A stretch of 64,000 bases of DNA from positions 1 to 64,000 of the forward strand of contig NOWV01000284.1 in NCBI GenBank assembly GCA_003344405.1, in the 5' to 3' direction. Positions 26,011 to 40,700 of this stretch are shown piece after piece. The position numbers were made by a program, and so were the translations under genes. The notes under the pieces were generated by a model. That model did not search any database and was not told where the DNA came from. It was given only the letters and a program-made list of their open reading frames with translations. Numbering within the stretch: position 1 is the stretch's first letter; every line of letters starts with the position of its first letter. The DNA comes from Trichoplax sp. H2 (taxonomy: Eukaryota; Placozoa; Uniplacotomia; Trichoplacea).

Positions 26011-29000
26011 TGGCAAGCTCTTCAAAACAGCCACGCAAAATACGAAAGCATTTTTCGCTTGATGGCCTACATTTTGGATTATTATCCCAACAGGATTGGA
26101 TCAAGTCTTTTAAATGGGTTTCAGGTTGGCATTCAGCATCCATCGATGGTCTATGACCATTAAGGATAAATTTGATCTCGAAATCTTGATTGAATGCCCT
26201 CTTGCCATACCACATTTCCCATAGCATTAAGCTAAAGCTATAAATATCGGCTTTGTGATTAATGAATTGCTTTTTAAATATTTCTGGCGCGCTATAAATA
26301 ATACTGTTACTGATAACATTGCTAGCCGTTGTTTTAGCTAAATTTGCTTGGCCAATTTCAGTTAACTTGACGATGAAATCTTCGTTAATCTAAAAGTTAC
26401 CATAGGATAAAAAAATACGGGTTACTAATACTTTTTGTGCTCTAAACGAAAAATATAATTATCCTTTGATGTCATATCGAGCTAAAGCTAAAGAATACGA
26501 ATTTTTATATCTGCTAATATGACAGATTTATGCCTTAGATGTGACATAAGAATACTTTTGACTATCTGAGCGTAACAAGTGGCGTAAATTAAGTAGAAAT
26601 CTAAAACTTTCATTGTTGCCCTGTCCAACAGACACTCTCACTATATAATTTATCCTGACAGCTAGATAGATATATGTCAGATGAAATTAGGCGTAGATAT
26701 GAGATCAGAGACTATAGCTTTAACGGATAATATGTATGATGATCTAAATTATAATAAGTAAAGTATGCAACGGAATATTTGCCTGTAGGACTATAACCAC
26801 TCACCAACACATTATCGAGCTTCAAGTCTCGATGGAGGTATCCGTTACGATGTAGAAATTGTAAACCATTAATAATTTGACTTGCTAAATTAAAAAATAA
26901 GAGGCGGGCCCGATATTTAGGATAGCCCGTGATCGTGAAATGGGACGGTATTAATTGATGATTGCTTTCCAAAAGAAATCTCAAATTATTTCGACAACTT
27001 TCTAGGAGCATATCGATTTGTAATTTAATGCCATATCGACGAATACTTCCATAATATTGGATGATATTTTTATGTTTCAATTTTCTAAATATACGGTATA
27101 GAAAGAACGTAAAAGATTAGCACAGAAATAGATTTTTATACTGATTAGAGTAATAAAATAACAATGAATTTTTAATGAATCTTAAGACTTTAACTTGCTG
27201 AAATAAGATACCATAAATATCGGGTTAACTACGCAAAAGAGTGTATGAAATTTATTTTCCCTCATCACCTTTCTAATATCTACTAAAATCTTTCTAATGC
27301 TGAAAGGTGCATATTTTGAAATATGTGTAGCATAATATTCAAGATAAAAGCGATCAATATTTAATAATTCCGTGGTAAAATGCTCAAAATGTGCTGAGAA
27401 TACCGATTAATCTTAGCAGCGTAGAACTATGGCATTGCTAGAACTATTTCCAATTATAAAATTTAGCAGTAGGTCAAAATTTAAGACTACGAAGGAATAT
27501 TGCTATCTAGTTTGGTCGTGATATCTAAATCCAATTTATTGACGCCATTTAAATATTTATTGCTGCAGAATGTACGGAGAAGTATTAGTATTTAGTTGCA
27601 CCAGATAAATACTTTATTTAGACTGTTTGCAATTGTTCAACGATGGTGGAGAAGCACCAAAATAAGTGTGAACAATATATTTCTGTATCTGTTAACAGGT
27701 GAATACGATGCCATTCTATATTTTAGTCGCGATGTTCAAGCACTATTGACCATTTTTGACTGTGTTGATTAACGAAAAACCGAAACTAGAGAATGTGTTG
27801 CATAATTTATCATAATTTGGCAACAATAATCGCTAACTGCAAAATGAAATAAATACTAGTTGAGCTATACACAGCTAGTAGAAGAAATTGATTCAACATT
27901 CACCTTTGCCAAGCTATGATCTAATTATTTTAGAATCATTCTCTCTAATTTACCTTAAAGCGTCGATTTCAATGAAATACTCAAAGGCATTATCCTTGCT
28001 AATATCGTCGTATAATCTTTTGATTAATAGTGGCTGTGAATTTGATTGATCAATCCTACCTGTACCATGATGGCATTGGCCAATAATACCAGTACCAATA
28101 ACAGTATCGACAGCAATGGTGTCGAGATCATTTCGACCATATCTATGAACATCATTTTCAATCGATAGAACGAAACAATAGGCCAAAGAACGTTGCAAAT
28201 TTTTAATATTGGCATTTGGTGTAATTAAATGGTCTCGATTGCCTTGGTTGCTAGTAGCAGAATAGTCTTGTTCTTGTATTAACCAAGCATAATATTCAGT
28301 TAGCTTAACGAAATCTTCCAACCATTCATGAAAGTGATAACCGATCGGGCGAAGTTCATGATTAATCATTTCTCGCTGAATGTTATCATCAGTGAAGTGA
28401 TGAAGAACTTTAGTAATACAAACTTTTATTCTATTGGAAGCAGGTTGCCCATCCATACTTTCTTGTAAGACTTGGATAAAATGCTGATGTTGAGCATTAA
28501 ATAAACCTAAACTTGTTGGATAATTAGCTTTCAGCAGGATTGGATGATTCAAGAAAAGATTAATTTTACTTGTAGTATTCGTAATGATGCACTGGCTTGG
28601 AATGAAATTGTTTAATGTTAACAAACTAATGTTGTCTTGAAGATCATTAAAACCAAGCATTAAACCTTCAAAATAATCAATTAATACTTTACTTTCGTCA
28701 TGAGATGATAGTAAATCTTTGATATAGTTTTGTTTCGCTACTAATAGTAATCTATTCTCAATTTCAAACTGTGTTACTTGCAAGTCAAGTTGATCTATGA
28801 CCATAGATAGAATATCTCGAAAATCAGTTACAGTTTGATTGCAAAGTAAGCTATATTTATCGAGAAAAGTTGAATTAGTCTCATTGATGAGCCGTAGTAA
28901 TTTTAAGTTTAGTAATTGTAGAAAATCTTGAGTATTAATTTTAACCGTTTCGGGTAGCATTGTTGGTTCACGTTTAGCATGAATCTTACGTAGAAAGCGC

Positions 29001-32000
29001 GCGATATCAATGAGCTTAATTTGTAATTGGCTTTGGTGGAGCTTCCTCTCTTCAAGAGGCAATTTTTCACAGTACTGACGAAAATGATCAGCGAATTCGG
29101 CATAGTTCAACAATTTCTGTAGCCATCTTGTAAAAAACAAAACAACAATTAATACACTCTACCAGTATTTATGTTCGTGTTAGATGAATGTAATGATGTA
29201 AAATCATAGCAATAGTTGTGATATTACCTGTAATAGATTTCCAATTGTAGCTTACAGTGATCTTGGATAGTTTTCTTGAACTGATGCAATACTTGATAAA
29301 AAATATCCGTCAATTGATGGTGAATTATATTAGTCTTTTCTTGATGAATATTAATGGAATAAATTGGTATGGTTTTCCATTCCGGCCAAATATTTTGTAA
29401 TATGGATGTAATCTTTTTATCGTCTAGGCAAGAATTAGTATCATTTTCCGTGTCGATATTATAAACGAATACAGATGAATTAGACCAAAGCGCTAATGTT
29501 TTCATATCACCGATTGAATGGAAACCTTGTGTTAACTGGCTCATCTATAGAAGGAAATAGACTATTACAGCATGCAAATTAAATTTCTCTCTCTTTATAT
29601 ATGGTAGATCAAGTCTACTAAAACAATAATTGTTCAAAGTAATAAACTACTTTATAAAATTATCACTAATTTTATAAGTGAACCAGCCATTTTATAAATT
29701 ATTGTACATAAAGCATTAGAACCATGTACTGATATAAATTGGAGGTTAAACGACTGTTTAATAGATTTCTTTGTGGCAAACGAAATGAATTACTTAAGGA
29801 AACAGTCGATTTGCAATAGATTTGCAAGCACAATACCTCATGATTTAGTCTGGCAATGTCTCGGACAATATGAATTCGAAGGATAGAGGATTGTAACCAA
29901 TCTAGAATCGAGCTTTTCGTTTCTCCATTATACGCGAATCCATTAATGTTGACGATTTGGCAAGAGTCCTACAATAAAATTGACAATCGGCAGAAATTAC
30001 TGTAGGTAATTTTTCGTTTTTTAATGTGTAATGCTGATGAATATCCTATATTATCGTAAAAAATTTTATTTTCCTGCTCTAGTTTTAAAATTGAGATTTA
30101 AAGCAATATGGAAATAACGCATGCTACTGTATAGATTTGAAGTTAGATTCTAAGTTGTGATAAAATCACATACTAAATATTTTTTTGTTTATGTTGTTGA
30201 TGATTATCTAACGTTGTGAGAGCGATGCTGATATAGTATCTATTCTATCTCGTTATACAAGTTTTGTTGCTTACCAATATGTTCTAGGGTCTAATTTAGA
30301 GTAATGTAATGATAATTAATATTGCGCGATAAGATGTGAGATAAAATTTTAAGCTATAATAGTCGCACGAAACTTATTACTTTGCATATTGTTAATGCAC
30401 CTTTAAAGAAGGTAGCGGCCATTCTATTTCAATTAACTTGAATTTATTTTCACCACGATAACGTTGCAAGTAATAGCACGCTTGTTCTTCGAAGGATTGG
30501 TAATCATCTAGTTCACAAACTAGACTTTGATAACGCTTCTTGTCTCGAGGACTCTCATCCAAGCTATTACTATAAGGTGCTAGAATTAGTTTCTTGTCAG
30601 TGCCATAACGAACCAAGCAAATATCGGCTTCTGCTAAACAACTTTCCATAGGAATTTCTGTATTGGCTAGTAATAGTGCTAAAAACGGCGAACCCTGATT
30701 GCTAGCATCCCAGTGATCTGTCGTACATATATATCACAAATCATGTGCATTAGTATTATTCGCTATTTGCACTTCAGGTCAATTACTGGACTGTAGATCA
30801 AAATGAATCTATTCCTGTCTTTTGTAGATAAACTGCCTACTAGTTTTAAATTAGCCATACTGACCAACAGAAAGTAGAGTAAGGAAGTCAATCTGTTCAT
30901 ACTTATATAGAAATTGTCGCATCATGCGGAAAGTAGAATATGAAGTTAATCTTTCTTCCTCTTCACGCGTATATGTCGATAGAAATGGTTTAAACTTTTA
31001 ACTAATTCGGACTAGTTCGTAGTCAATAGAGTCTAAAAATCAATCTACCCGTATGCATACTTTATATAAGCTATTGAGTAGTTTACAAATCTCTAGCTTA
31101 CTTAATACGTAAAATCAATCTGCTTATATTTTGTATAAACTATCCAATAGTTCATTACAGCTGACAGAAAGTAGAATCTAAATATTAATTAGAAATAAGC
31201 GTAGCTTCGTACTAGTTCGTAGTTAATAGAGTCTAAAAATCAATTTGCCATATGCATGCTTTATACAAACTATCGAGTAGTTTATGAGTCACTAGCTTAC
31301 TGTAATACTTAAAATCAATCTATTTATATTTTGTATAAACTGTCTAATAGTTCATAATAGCTAACAGAAAATAGAATTCAAATATTGATAAGATATTGTT
31401 GTAGCTTTATAGTAGTTCAGATAAGCTTACGGTAAATAAAATCTAAAAATCAATCCATACGTATTCAGAGTTTCAAACAAATTTTTGGCGCATTATTAGT
31501 TATGAACCACTAATTTGTAAAAATCAATCCATTCGTTTTTGTACCGTAACTATCTAATAGTTTATGCTAGCTGACATAGCGCAAGAGTCTAAATATCGAT
31601 AAAAAAACTGATTTACACTTTCAAGTAGTTCGAATTGGCTCATGGCTAACAGAGTCTAAAATCCAATCTAAGGGTATGTATAATATTATATAAATTATGA
31701 AATAGTTTCTGATCGAGTGGTTTACAATAATTACATAAAAATTGATCCGATCATATATTTTCTGTACAAGCTATGAATAGGTCATGCCAGCTGACAAAAA
31801 GTAGAACCTAAGAATCAAATTATTTCATACATTTATGTAACCTATCAAGCGGGCCATGAGAGAACGTAGGGTGTGAAAACTGAATTTGTTCAGAATTCTA
31901 TATCATGCCTTAATTTAAGTCTCACTTTCACGGTGGTGTATTACTGATATCTAGTTTCCTAAATTCTTGCCGACTACCTCATATTTTATGAAGTGATATG

Positions 32001-33198
32001 TAACCACTTTGTCTTATGATAGCATTAAGACAAACTATATATTTCTTACCGATTATACATATAGTTTTTGATCCTGACTTTAGTGATAGAATGGTTTGGT
32101 CCAGATAAGTTTGGTAATTGCCAACTCTTAAAGCGATATACTTTAAACTGGCTTCATCAAGTGCAGTAATAATATCTGGGGCTTTCTGATAAATTTCGTA
32201 CATGGATTGGCATTTTTGTTGAGAGTCATTGATTGCCGTAGATAATACAGTTGTGAGCTATCATGATTAAGAATAAAGCATTCAATAGGGCAAAAAAATT
32301 GAATATTTTAATAAGTGATCTATGCGGCAGGCTATATTCAATAAATATGAAATGAACAAAACATTTTAAATAAGGAAATGATTGAACTTAATGCAATCAT
32401 TTTTCGTACTAAGGCCCTTGCCTATGCTCTCTAAGAGACGATGATCAAGCTTTTATTTATTCCTTTTATACGCATTAAATGAATAAATCGTAATATTGAT
32501 AAATCGCTAGAAATTTATCTTCTGCAGTCATGATTTTATCTAGCAAAATATTAGATTTTAATGTACTATGTTCTATAGTTCAATACGAGATTCAGCAATT
32601 CTCTTGGGGATATTGATATTGATAGTCCAATTCTCTAATTGCTTAGAACAACAGGACAATGAGAATAGAAATCTGAATTTCATCTTGAATTCAAAATAAG
32701 AAATTTCGAGAGATGAATTTATTAAATCTTAAAGTACCCATTTTCAGCACTAAAGTCCTTATACACTAAAAGAGATCAAGATCAAGTTTATGTCTATTTC
32801 CTATAGAACTTTTTAAATTAATAAATCATAGAATCGATTTTCCATCAGAACTTATCTATTCTAGTGGTCATTTTATCTACCAAAATATTTGATTTAATAT
32901 ATAGTATTCCATGGTTGAGTACAGGATTTAGCGAAATTTAAAGGGACATCGACAAGGCTAGTTTTTGTACGCTAATAACTTAGAATAACAGGATGATAAG
33001 AATAGTAATTAGAATTTCGTCACTTACGTCTTTTCCTTGCTGAAATTGCGATCGAATAATCGATCTTAACTTGGTTTTAACTTCGGAAATAGAATTTACT
33101 GATTTAATTTTGACATTAAAGGATCTTAATAGTTGAAATCCTTCTTCTAGATCATAAAGTCTGTCAATTTCCTCTTCAGTCAGGTAATCTCCAGCCAT
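25895..33198 (-). CDS. DSTYK-like paralogue B: kinase motifs mostly kept, GTPase lost; 8 exons
   Basis: Exons in coding order: 33198-33028, 32257-32050, 30717-30401, 29968-29837, 29544-29228, 29126-27954, 27084-26805, 26389-25895; 1030 codons plus TAG. The GTPase positions are all degenerate: DASNQGSPF (130-138) for the P-loop, NING (239-242) for DxxG, NIDT (305-308) for NKxD. The stalk spans about 383-700. The kinase has a proper Gly loop GTGIIG (726-731), Lys751 in LLIKRL, HRDLKLDN (857-864) and SAPE, but EIG (877-879) where DFG is expected, so the metal-binding Asp is Glu. Activity is possible but atypical. The C-terminal tail (about 980-1030) is basic and Ser-rich and its DNA is tandemly copied beyond the stop. 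The first exon (57 residues, acidic and helical) resembles that of gene C. Whether it phosphorylates Ser/Thr or Tyr cannot be judged. Confidence 0.87.
30990..31830. repeat. Tandem array, about 4 copies of 200-210 bp, in gene B intron 2
   Basis: Copies can be followed by 'agtctaaaa.tcaat' (near 31031, 31230, 31441 and 31650) and by 'tttgtataaact.tc.aatagttcat' about 100 bp later in each. The copies are clearly diverged, with many substitutions and short indels. The array fills most of the 1.3-kb intron between the exon for the pre-P-loop helix and the P-loop exon. Confidence 0.8.
32395..33027. repeat. Tandem duplication, 2 x about 300 bp, at the start of gene B intron 1
   Basis: The left copy (about 32395-32690) and right copy (about 32735-33027) share 'tactaa.g.cctt', 'gatcaag.tttat', 'tcattttatct' and 'aacaggac/tgataagaatag' in the same order. 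On the coding strand the right copy starts at the exon 1 splice donor, so the duplicated unit begins at the exon/intron junction. Confidence 0.75.
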
Positions 33199-34761
33199 GA
33201 TGAAGTCAATATTTTATGAAAAAAATCTAATACCAGGACTAGATACAAAGTCAATAATGAGATAGGGTAGGATGGAATATTTCATTATTCAGTCAGATAA
33301 GTCATTATAAAGATGTATTATTGAATTTTTTATTATTTACATTATTTGAATTTGCTTGGATTTTATTTATACGTGTTCTATATTTATTTATTTATGACAG
33401 GTGAACTTTGAAGCCTTGCCTATGGCAAGTATTTCTATTCATGGCCGCATTGTTCTTATAGAATATCAATTAATAAATAATAACTATTAGCCGAAAAAGC
33501 AGTAGCATCGTTTCTATAGTAATAGCAAATCTTATTTGAAGAACGGGTTACTATCGCGTAAGTTCTATTGAGAATTATACAACCTATCGTAATTTTACGT
33601 ATAATAATAGTAGAGAAGGTATGTAAAAGTTTTCAGTTACAATATCATAGCGGAGAAATTCAATATAGTCGATGGTAATAACAGTCTTCAGTACAAAGTC
33701 TATATCGTATTCTTATGTTCAATTCAACATTAAATGAATTATTTTTAAGTCATAAAATTTGATTAGCGATGAAAAAAATTACCTACTGATCGTGAGATCA
33801 CACCGTTATACTCCTATATGGCATAGAAAACTAATAGCTGACCTAATGACCGCGAAAGTTGACTATCCTGAATACTCCTTAACAAACATTTTCGTATTTG
33901 ACACAACCCTGCAGTATGAGTATCTGATCTTAAATCTACTGTAGCTTATAAACAATAGCAATACTAAAAGCTACCCTCTAGCTATTGCATCCTGGCGAAT
34001 TTTGATCATTTTTCGTGTATCTATGTTTGCAATGGGAATTTTTTCCCCAGTTAGAATACTAAGACGATACACAGAATTAAATGCCGATATACCTCATATA
34101 GATGACGATTCTAGTAGTCTCCTGTAGAAGAGCCGTATTTCCTGCTCTTCTATTTGATTAGAAATTGAATAAATTAATGCTGAATCACAATATTTGGTAG
34201 GCTGTATTATACATAAATATGCTTAAATTACTTAGTAATAGCAATTCTACATCAAATCTCGGCATCACGCGCAGTATATTTATGATTGAGGTCAAGACAT
34301 TTAATAATTCATGATTACTAAAATTTGCACCAGCTGATATTTTCATTCTTACGGTATCTATAAGGTTTTTAATATAAATTCACCACTACACAAAGATTTT
34401 TTCAAGTACTTTATTACAGCTATCATTTGTGGTCGAGGCAGCACCGTTTAGTTGTTATAACAAATTTTAAATATTACAATGCAAAGGACTATAACCATTA
34501 ATACTCTTATTACTGATTTATGATTTAAAAAATCCATCGAGAATTGGTCCAATATGCTAATAGCTATAGGTGCCAGCAAAATTGCAACGACTCCATTCAA
34601 GGTATTAAATAATATTAAAACTAAGACTAACTAAGATGAAGATTTCATAAAATGTAGTGAACAATCAATATAGATCGATTATTAAGTTATTTTATCATGA
34701 TATTAATACATTCTTTCCGTAAAATGATATCAGATCCTACGGACTCCAGATAAGTCTTAAA
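33199..34761. other. Intergenic between gene C (3' end) and gene B (5' end)
   Basis: This 1.56-kb gap separates two same-strand paralogues and should hold the gene B promoter and gene C 3' UTR. It is AT-rich. A 61-codon open frame on the + strand near 33759 starts without ATG and has no recognisable content. No other feature is seen. Confidence 0.6.
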
Positions 34762-37700
34762 TCAACAATCTTTATATGTACATTTTGAAAGACAAAGCAG
34801 AATGTCCGCTGTTGTTGGACGAGAAACCGGATTCAGAGACCAACATTGAACCATTAAGTCTATCCAAGCTTTTGGCGGTTGTGGTGTAAATTCCAATGAA
34901 GGCCTCTTGCTTTGAGTGATCGCATCGATATAATTTTTCTCGTCAATCTCTTTCTTATCGTCCTCCTTCTCTGGCATAGCTTCTTCAGCATAACTTCCGT
35001 ACCACATCTCATACATTACCATAGCAAAACTATAAGTATCTGCTTTGACATTATAAATTCGTTTTCCGGTCAATACTTCTGGCGCTATATAGAAGTGAGA
35101 CGATGCATCGTCTTCCGGTTGTGAAGAAGTGGTAACATATCCAAATTCACACAGTTTAATTTCATTGCTATGCGATAGCTACCCAAAAAAATATGGAATG
35201 TATGTAATGAGTCACTGTTTCCGTATCAATTTCGATAAGTACTCGGTAAAGTAACCTTTACGAATAATTAACGAAATGAAAATAAATTCCATTAATTAAA
35301 CATTGGAATAATGCTCCCTTTTTGGATACTACTACTACTCAAATTAACGGCATATCCGTATAATAGCGGTTATTACCGTAAATTCATGAATTCAGTAATA
35401 TTATATAATCAATGACGATAGAAATACTTTTAGGTATGAGGTTATCTTGAGAATGAAATATCGGTCAGTACAAAATCGAAATTAATGCATTGTTATGGTT
35501 TTAATTTGATACTCACAGTGTACAGTATAATATGCTGTTATTACCTTGAATTTACGAATTTAGTGATTTTATAATTACTGATGATAGGCATATTTTTAGT
35601 CATAAAACTATCTTGAGAATGAAAGAGGGAACAGCCCAGAATGGAAATTAAAGGATTATGGTGTTTCAAATTTAATAATTACGGTGGATTGTATAATTTG
35701 CAAGTCTATTAATCTCGTAATAAGAGTGCTCTTATGTTGCAACATATTATGAAGAAATCAATAACTGCAAAACTGGTGATGCCGGAATGGTTGTACGACA
35801 TCATTACAGAATAATTAATCTTACGGCGCTTAATGCTAGACAGTTGTACCACCGCGTAAATTTTAAGATTCTTTCAGTATTAACTAGCTGAGTAATACTC
35901 TAGTTATAAGTCCTACGTTCTATAGAAAGTAATAATAATCTGCACGATGATTCTACAGTCCTGAGTATCAAGATAATTATCCGGTTTATCTTAGCTGAGT
36001 GTCGTTTCTGGATTTGACTGATTTTCAAGTAAGGAATTACTATATAGAGAGTAGGGACTGGTAGATATATGATTGGTATAGAATTGTGATTGATTAAAAA
36101 TTGGCTAAGTCTGATTATCCGGTTTATCTTAGCCACTCTCGACTGTTCTTATGAGGGAGGAGAAGTGATTTACGACGGACCTCCCAGAACTTAATTTGCA
36201 TAGCGGTTTAATAAACCCTTTGAATTTTAAGGCTATGTCTATATCGGCTATTCTTATTGTGAGATAAGATAGTGTTTTGCTAATTCTAGCAAATTGAATA
36301 AATATAAGCGAAGTGAAGTAAGAGAGATCTTACAATAGTATAGCCATAATATTTTATTTGCACTTTTAAAATTACACCGACTTACAGCAATTGTGTCCAA
36401 GTTTAAATTCTTGTAGATATATCCATAGGTATGCATATAATCTAGTGCCGAGATGATTTGAGTTGCATAGTGAATGACAACATGATAGGTTTCCATCATA
36501 TTCGTATCATGTTCATCATAATAAGATGGAACATTGGCCATATAATCAAAGAAATAACTTCTCAGAGTCATTTTAATCTGTTCAAAGGCTAAATAAGGTG
36601 ATTGTATTCGCTCCGGATCCACTACCAAACCATAAAATGCAATAATATTGCGATGATTTAAATTTCTAAGATGTTCAAAATGAAATGATATTAAAATAAA
36701 ATATTTACTGATATCATCATCGATGAAAGAAAAACTGTAACTTCATAGGTATATGTTAAATTTTTAAATTGATATAAATTACAATAGCGTATCCTTAAAT
36801 GAAGCTTTGATAAGTTACTTCGTTAAGTAAGAGCAGCAGTAAGAAAACAATTATAAATACTGTTTCAATCATCGGCTATGATAGATGTTGTCAAGCCCAT
36901 AACAGGTGCAGTAATAATCTTATATTTCCTGATATTGCTATCAACTACTTTGCTACTGAATGGTAATTGTATGATTTTCATTGGATTCATATATTAAAAT
37001 CTTTGCGCTATAACTGCTAAATGATTGATGCTATAATTTCAATCCTTGAGTTAATTTTTTTAAGTTTAGTAATTTGAGCAATACTTGAATATAATGCAGA
37101 TATAATATCAGTGAGTAGTAATAAGTCAAATTTAATACACTAAAGAGTTAAGATCAGAGATAGATAGCTCCAATGCTATTTAGTGCCCTTTCATTAATTT
37201 AGCGATTTTTACTTTAGCTAAATTATAATATTGGCTTCAAAGTAAGGCATCAAACATTTTTAGATTATTTGAAACATTACACTTTTTCAACCTTCAGAAA
37301 GCTATGGACTACAGTAATCGATGAACGTAAATTAATATCCATGAAGGGATATATGAAATTTATATTACCTCAAGATCGATTCAGTGTTGAGAACTTGAAG
37401 GATACACTTTGCTTCATCTTGATTAATGTCGTTGTCGGCAGGTTGATTAGTTATATTTAATGTTATTGGAATAATTTCACCCCCGCATTTTTTTAATCGA
37501 CTAAAGTACATGCTACTTTTCTCCTGCTGAAGAATTGGATTTTTCAAATTTAAATCGAGTATATCTTCCATTTTGTAAAATTGATGCTGTTTTAATTTTG
37601 TATACTTAAAGGTAGCAATGTCCTCTAATAATTGTTGGCCAAATTGCAGTATATCGAGTGTGTCTTCATAGATGAATTGATTATTATGGATATGATTTAA

Positions 37701-40700
37701 CTCTTTTTGTAATAAAGATTTTTCGGTTTTAAGTATACCTGGTATTTCTGAGCTCATTTTAGTATAATATTCAATAATTGGCTTAATATGCCCTTCCACT
37801 AATGAATTCAATCGGCCGGGCACAGTAATAGATTCAAGGGATGCTTCCACTATTTCTTGGACATATTTTATCTTGTCCTTATTATATTTATGCTTTTTAC
37901 GCCTTTCCGATAAGCTTGTAAGTGTAAATTTAAATCCCATAACGGGCAATGCAATGACAGCTGCTAACAAGCCTGCCGGTACCCAAATTGGTGAAGTTAC
38001 TCCTATGGCTACTTTCTCGCTGGTTGAAAAAGCACGATGAAATAGTGAATTGGATGGATAAGATGCTTTACCATGACTTGTTATCGTGGAATGAACAATT
38101 ACTTCATTACGATATTTATCTAATGTATTTGCAATAGCACCAAATTTTTCCTCTAATCGTTCAATAAGTTCTCTGCGAAATTGAGCAAACATTTGCTCTT
38201 TTTCCTCCCATTCATTAACAATGGTTATATAACGCCGATTAATTTTCTTTTGGATAATACTATCAATTATTTTCATACCTTCACCGGATGGCAGATCACT
38301 ATCAGACCATTGAAGTAACTGTTCTTTGGCTTGCGGTGATTGCAGAAAGCTAACGATATTATGAATGATGGTTTCCTGCTTCTCTTTCATTAGGTCCATA
38401 GTATCTTTCAAGACATCTTTCTCTTCAACTTCAATAGTTAATTGATCCAAAATTTTTAACAAATTTTCAATTTCTTCTTCTCTTTGGTGATGGTTTTTGT
38501 CGAAATTTTGTAGTCTTACACGGTAACGAAAGAGGATGGAATCGAGTAGATTCTGCAAAGTTCTGTAAGTTTACACCGAAAATGTATCATTCATTATTAG
38601 CAAGCGAATGTAATTAAAACTGTATAAATAATATAAGTATATATTTGATATTCGCAGTAATTATTAGGCACAGTAAAATTCAATAAGTAAAATTTGGGGC
38701 TATGAAATTTCTTTGTTTATACTACATCATTTTAAGCAAGTTATAGTTTAATACGTTATTGGCGTTAAGAATTGCAAGATTTTCTAAATCATTTTCTAAA
38801 CATTTTGAAATAGCAACTGCTATTTATAATACTAGCACTAGGTTTAGAATAGGATGTCTCAACTAGGAAAATGATAAATCATTCTTAATGCAAGTGTAGC
38901 TGAAAAGCTAATCGCAAACACTTACTCGCCCTGCTTGAGCACTTTGTCATTCATACCATCTATAACTAGCCGTTGTAGACCACCAATGATACAGTATAAT
39001 TCGTCGGAAATATAGCCAAGATGGAAATAATGGATAGCTTTAGTAATTGAAAGGAAATGGATTTGCGTTTCAGTGCATCCTCTCCAGTAAGTTAACATTT
39101 TTGCACGAATTTTATTTTGTAAATCTTCTATCGATTCTTGCGGCATCATGTAGTCTTTGTGTGTGCATATAAATATGACAGATTTGGGAGATAATCGTTC
39201 GAAAAGCTTCTGATATTCATAGTACATGATGGATAATAGATCCATAAACTAGGCATAGATAAATGGAAGAATAGTATGCTTATAATTATAATTTTCATAG
39301 GCGAAGCATTGACATTGGACAATTTCTCTATGTATCATTTATATAGACTGAATCACTTTTGCATTATTCACTACCATGTTTAATACTTTTTCTTAATATG
39401 TACTTGGTTTCTACAGCACTTAGTTTTTGGTCATAGTTATCAATTAGATGCTCTTAAGTGATGTCTACAGATATCAAATTACGACAAATTTTCGTGTAAT
39501 TGGATCCAATTATTTTGTAGCTTTGTAGAGATCCTGCTAATCATATTATTAGCTTACTCTTATTAAATTATGATAATTCCTTACCAAATTACATAATCTG
39601 TGCTAACATGGTATTAAATCGCTCTTGATATCTTTATGTAATTGATTAATGTACTAAATCTTCGGTAATGTAGTCTACATTAAGTAATTATTAAATCAAA
39701 CTATCTAAACTTGAGTTTTAGGATTGGTCAAGTTTATCTACTTATAATCGTTTATTCACATACCTGGTTTTCTTGTAATTTAACATCATCATCACATCGT
39801 GTAACATAAATAACTCCAGTAATTAAAGGTAAATAGCTCATTAACTGTTTAATAGTATCTTCTCCCGTATCGATTCCTGGTGTGTCAATAATCACTAAGC
39901 CGTGCTGGTAAAAATGAAATTATTTATAAGTTAGTTTAAAGAAAGAATGTATAATGATAATATCCTATAGGTTAGAAGACACATGTAGCATTTGTATTGC
40001 CTAATGTAACTGATGATTAGAAGTACTGTATATCGTTTCAAGATACAAAAGTATTGGAATTAAGAACGTTATGGACTCGTTATATTATGCCCAATCTGCT
40101 TTATATTCCATTAAATAGAGATGGGATTTGTTATGTTTTGATGACGATAAAATTGCTTTGAATACAATACATGCTTTCAACATTAAAATTGAAAAAATGT
40201 TAATTGGTCGATATTATGCCGAAATTGTTGCTTCATTTATCACAAGTACTTTAAATGCAATTTTTTCTAAAAACCCTGTATAAATCAATCGTTGTAAATT
40301 CTTGCGTAATCAATTTTATTAACGAAGCAATAGAGCGAAATGCCTTTAATTGGTGAATGCAGTATTTAATGGCGTTAGAATCACTCGCTACGCTGTATTG
40401 GAATTTTATTTGCTATCAAAAGAATAGCTAAAATATCGAAGTAGTAATAAAAAATGCATATAGCTACTAATAACCTGGTAATTAAAGCTGAAAGGAACAA
40501 ATTGGAATTAATGACCCAGAAGTAATTTTGAATAGCCACATAATTCTTGAATTCCCTTTAGTATGAGTTTGAAATTATTGTGAATGCTAACAAATAACGA
40601 TATTCTATCGAAAAAACGATAGGAAATAACGGATTAACTAGAAGTAAACTAACTTTTATCCATAAATGCTGACCATGCTAATGAACTAATTAAATAAGGT

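Noticed and set aside
33759-33944. 61-codon + strand open frame between genes B and C
   Set aside because: Starts with TTG, no recognisable content, no splice signals that lead into other exons.
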